Both the position numbers and the translations under genes were made by a program. The notes under the pieces are model-generated. The model did no database searches. It saw only the letters and a program-made list of their open reading frames with translations, and was not told the origin of the DNA. DNA of 5,056 nucleotides from UBA1195 sp045598025 (GTDB lineage Bacteria > Bacteroidota > Bacteroidia > Bacteroidales > WCHB1-69). The DNA is taken from NCBI GenBank assembly GCA_045598025.1, contig JAZLLH010000052.1:1-5056 (forward strand), in the 5' to 3' direction. Below are positions 4,591-5,056 of this stretch, piece by piece. Numbering within the stretch: position 1 is the stretch's first letter; every line of letters begins with the position of its first letter.

Positions 4591-5056
4591 TCATTTTTCA
4601 CAGAAGGCCTTATCATAGCCTTTGTGACCGGCGAGAAAGTCCTTGACGGCCATTCGTCGGGAACCGAAGAGCTGGAGTTCATCCACCTGCAGACAGGCAT
4701 CTTCGGCAGCAAACAACAGCAACTGCCTGTCGTCTGAATGTATCGTCCCGGCTGGCATATCCTGTTCCTTTGGAACGATACGGGCCTTGAAAATTTTCAA
4801 CAGAACAGCTTCGCTGCCATCCAACCGATGTACCATGGTATAAGCTCCCGGGTACGGAGAAAGCCCTCTGATCTGGTTGTGGATTTCCTTTGCGGAACGG
4901 TTCCAGGAAATGCGACAATCCTCTTTGAAAATCTTGGGCGCAGTGGGAAGCTCATCTACCGATGACATCTGCTCGTGCAATGTGCATGTTCCATTCCCTA
5001 TCCGTCGCAAGGTTTCCAACACCATAGCCCCCCCCCGCGCCAAAAGGGCATCATGC
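4591..5056 (-). CDS. fmt: methionyl-tRNA formyltransferase, C-terminal part
   Basis: The last 155 or so codons, entering from the right edge and ending at TGA 4591-4593. Fmt transfers a formyl group from 10-formyl-tetrahydrofolate to the methionine on initiator tRNA in the cytoplasm. The frame from the edge reads HDALLARGGAMVLETLRRI, the end of the catalytic domain. The C-terminal OB-fold domain that grips initiator tRNA then follows: APKIFKEDCRISW, RSAKEIHNQIRGLSPYPGAYT, and the closing LQLFGSRRMAVKDFLAGH. Full-length Fmt is about 310-330 residues, so the formyl-folate binding half lies outside the window. The TTG at 5041-5043 is in frame but internal, not a start. The codons GCG CGG GGG GGG GCT contain an uninterrupted G9 run (5028-5036), and the reading frame stays consistent with the family across it. 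Confidence 0.95.
   Translation of the reverse strand, partial: HDALLARGGAMVLETLRRIGNGTCTLHEQMSSVDELPTAPKIFKEDCRISWNRSAKEIHNQIRGLSPYPGAYTMVHRLDGSEAVLLKIFKARIVPKEQDMPAGTIHSDDRQLLLFAAEDACLQVDELQLFGSRRMAVKDFLAGHKGYDKAFCEK

Noticed and set aside
4503..4712. Minus-strand frame of 69 residues overlapping the end of fmt
   Set aside because: Out-of-frame shadow of fmt for most of its length, with no promoter or recognisable motif; its tail in the spacer is low-content basic sequence.

Overview
All recognised genes in this window lie on the minus strand, so transcription runs from high to low coordinates. The gene set points to Bacteroidota, most likely order Bacteroidales. The evidence is a DUF4295 microprotein next to rpmG, a type B L31, a tRNA-His that does not encode its CCA end, an AAA-ATPase-like/PD-(D/E)XK protein, an Rhs-core remnant, and several exact matches to the Bacteroidota -7 promoter motif TAnnTTTG. 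Shine-Dalgarno sequences are absent or weak, which also fits. Genus cannot be fixed from the sequence.

Right part (5056 to 3578), translation genes. The window opens inside fmt (methionyl-tRNA formyltransferase, C-terminal half). After about 217 bp without a gene come tRNA-His(GTG) with its own promoter, rpmE2 (type B L31) only 33 bp further on, then a second promoter, rpmG (L33) and a DUF4295 gene of 51 codons. A strong hairpin terminator closes this block at about 3520-3552.

Middle (3470 to 2831): one gene with its own -7 promoter box and its own terminator. It encodes a six-helix-like membrane protein of the DUF6580 type.

Left-middle (2732 to 1054): a two-gene, translationally coupled unit. 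An Elp3-like radical SAM protein without an acetyltransferase domain overlaps by 7 bp the start of a DUF6873 protein. The latter ends in a GGSxC motif like the nucleophile motif of pentein (GME-fold) enzymes. This pair is the most intriguing part of the window, because neither partner has an assigned substrate.

Left end (1050 to 1), accessory DNA. A 60-70 residue remnant of an Rhs-repeat core domain directly abuts the DUF6873 stop codon. It is followed by an AT-rich spacer with heptamer repeats and then by the N-terminal 250 residues of an AAA-ATPase-like protein of the PF09820 family, which runs off the window.

I see no CRISPR array, complete insertion sequence, rRNA or large intergenic gap. 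Most of the window is ordinary chromosomal housekeeping sequence. The points worth following are the radical SAM/DUF6873 couple, the missing usual neighbours of the rpmG cluster, the Rhs relic, and a G9 tract within fmt.
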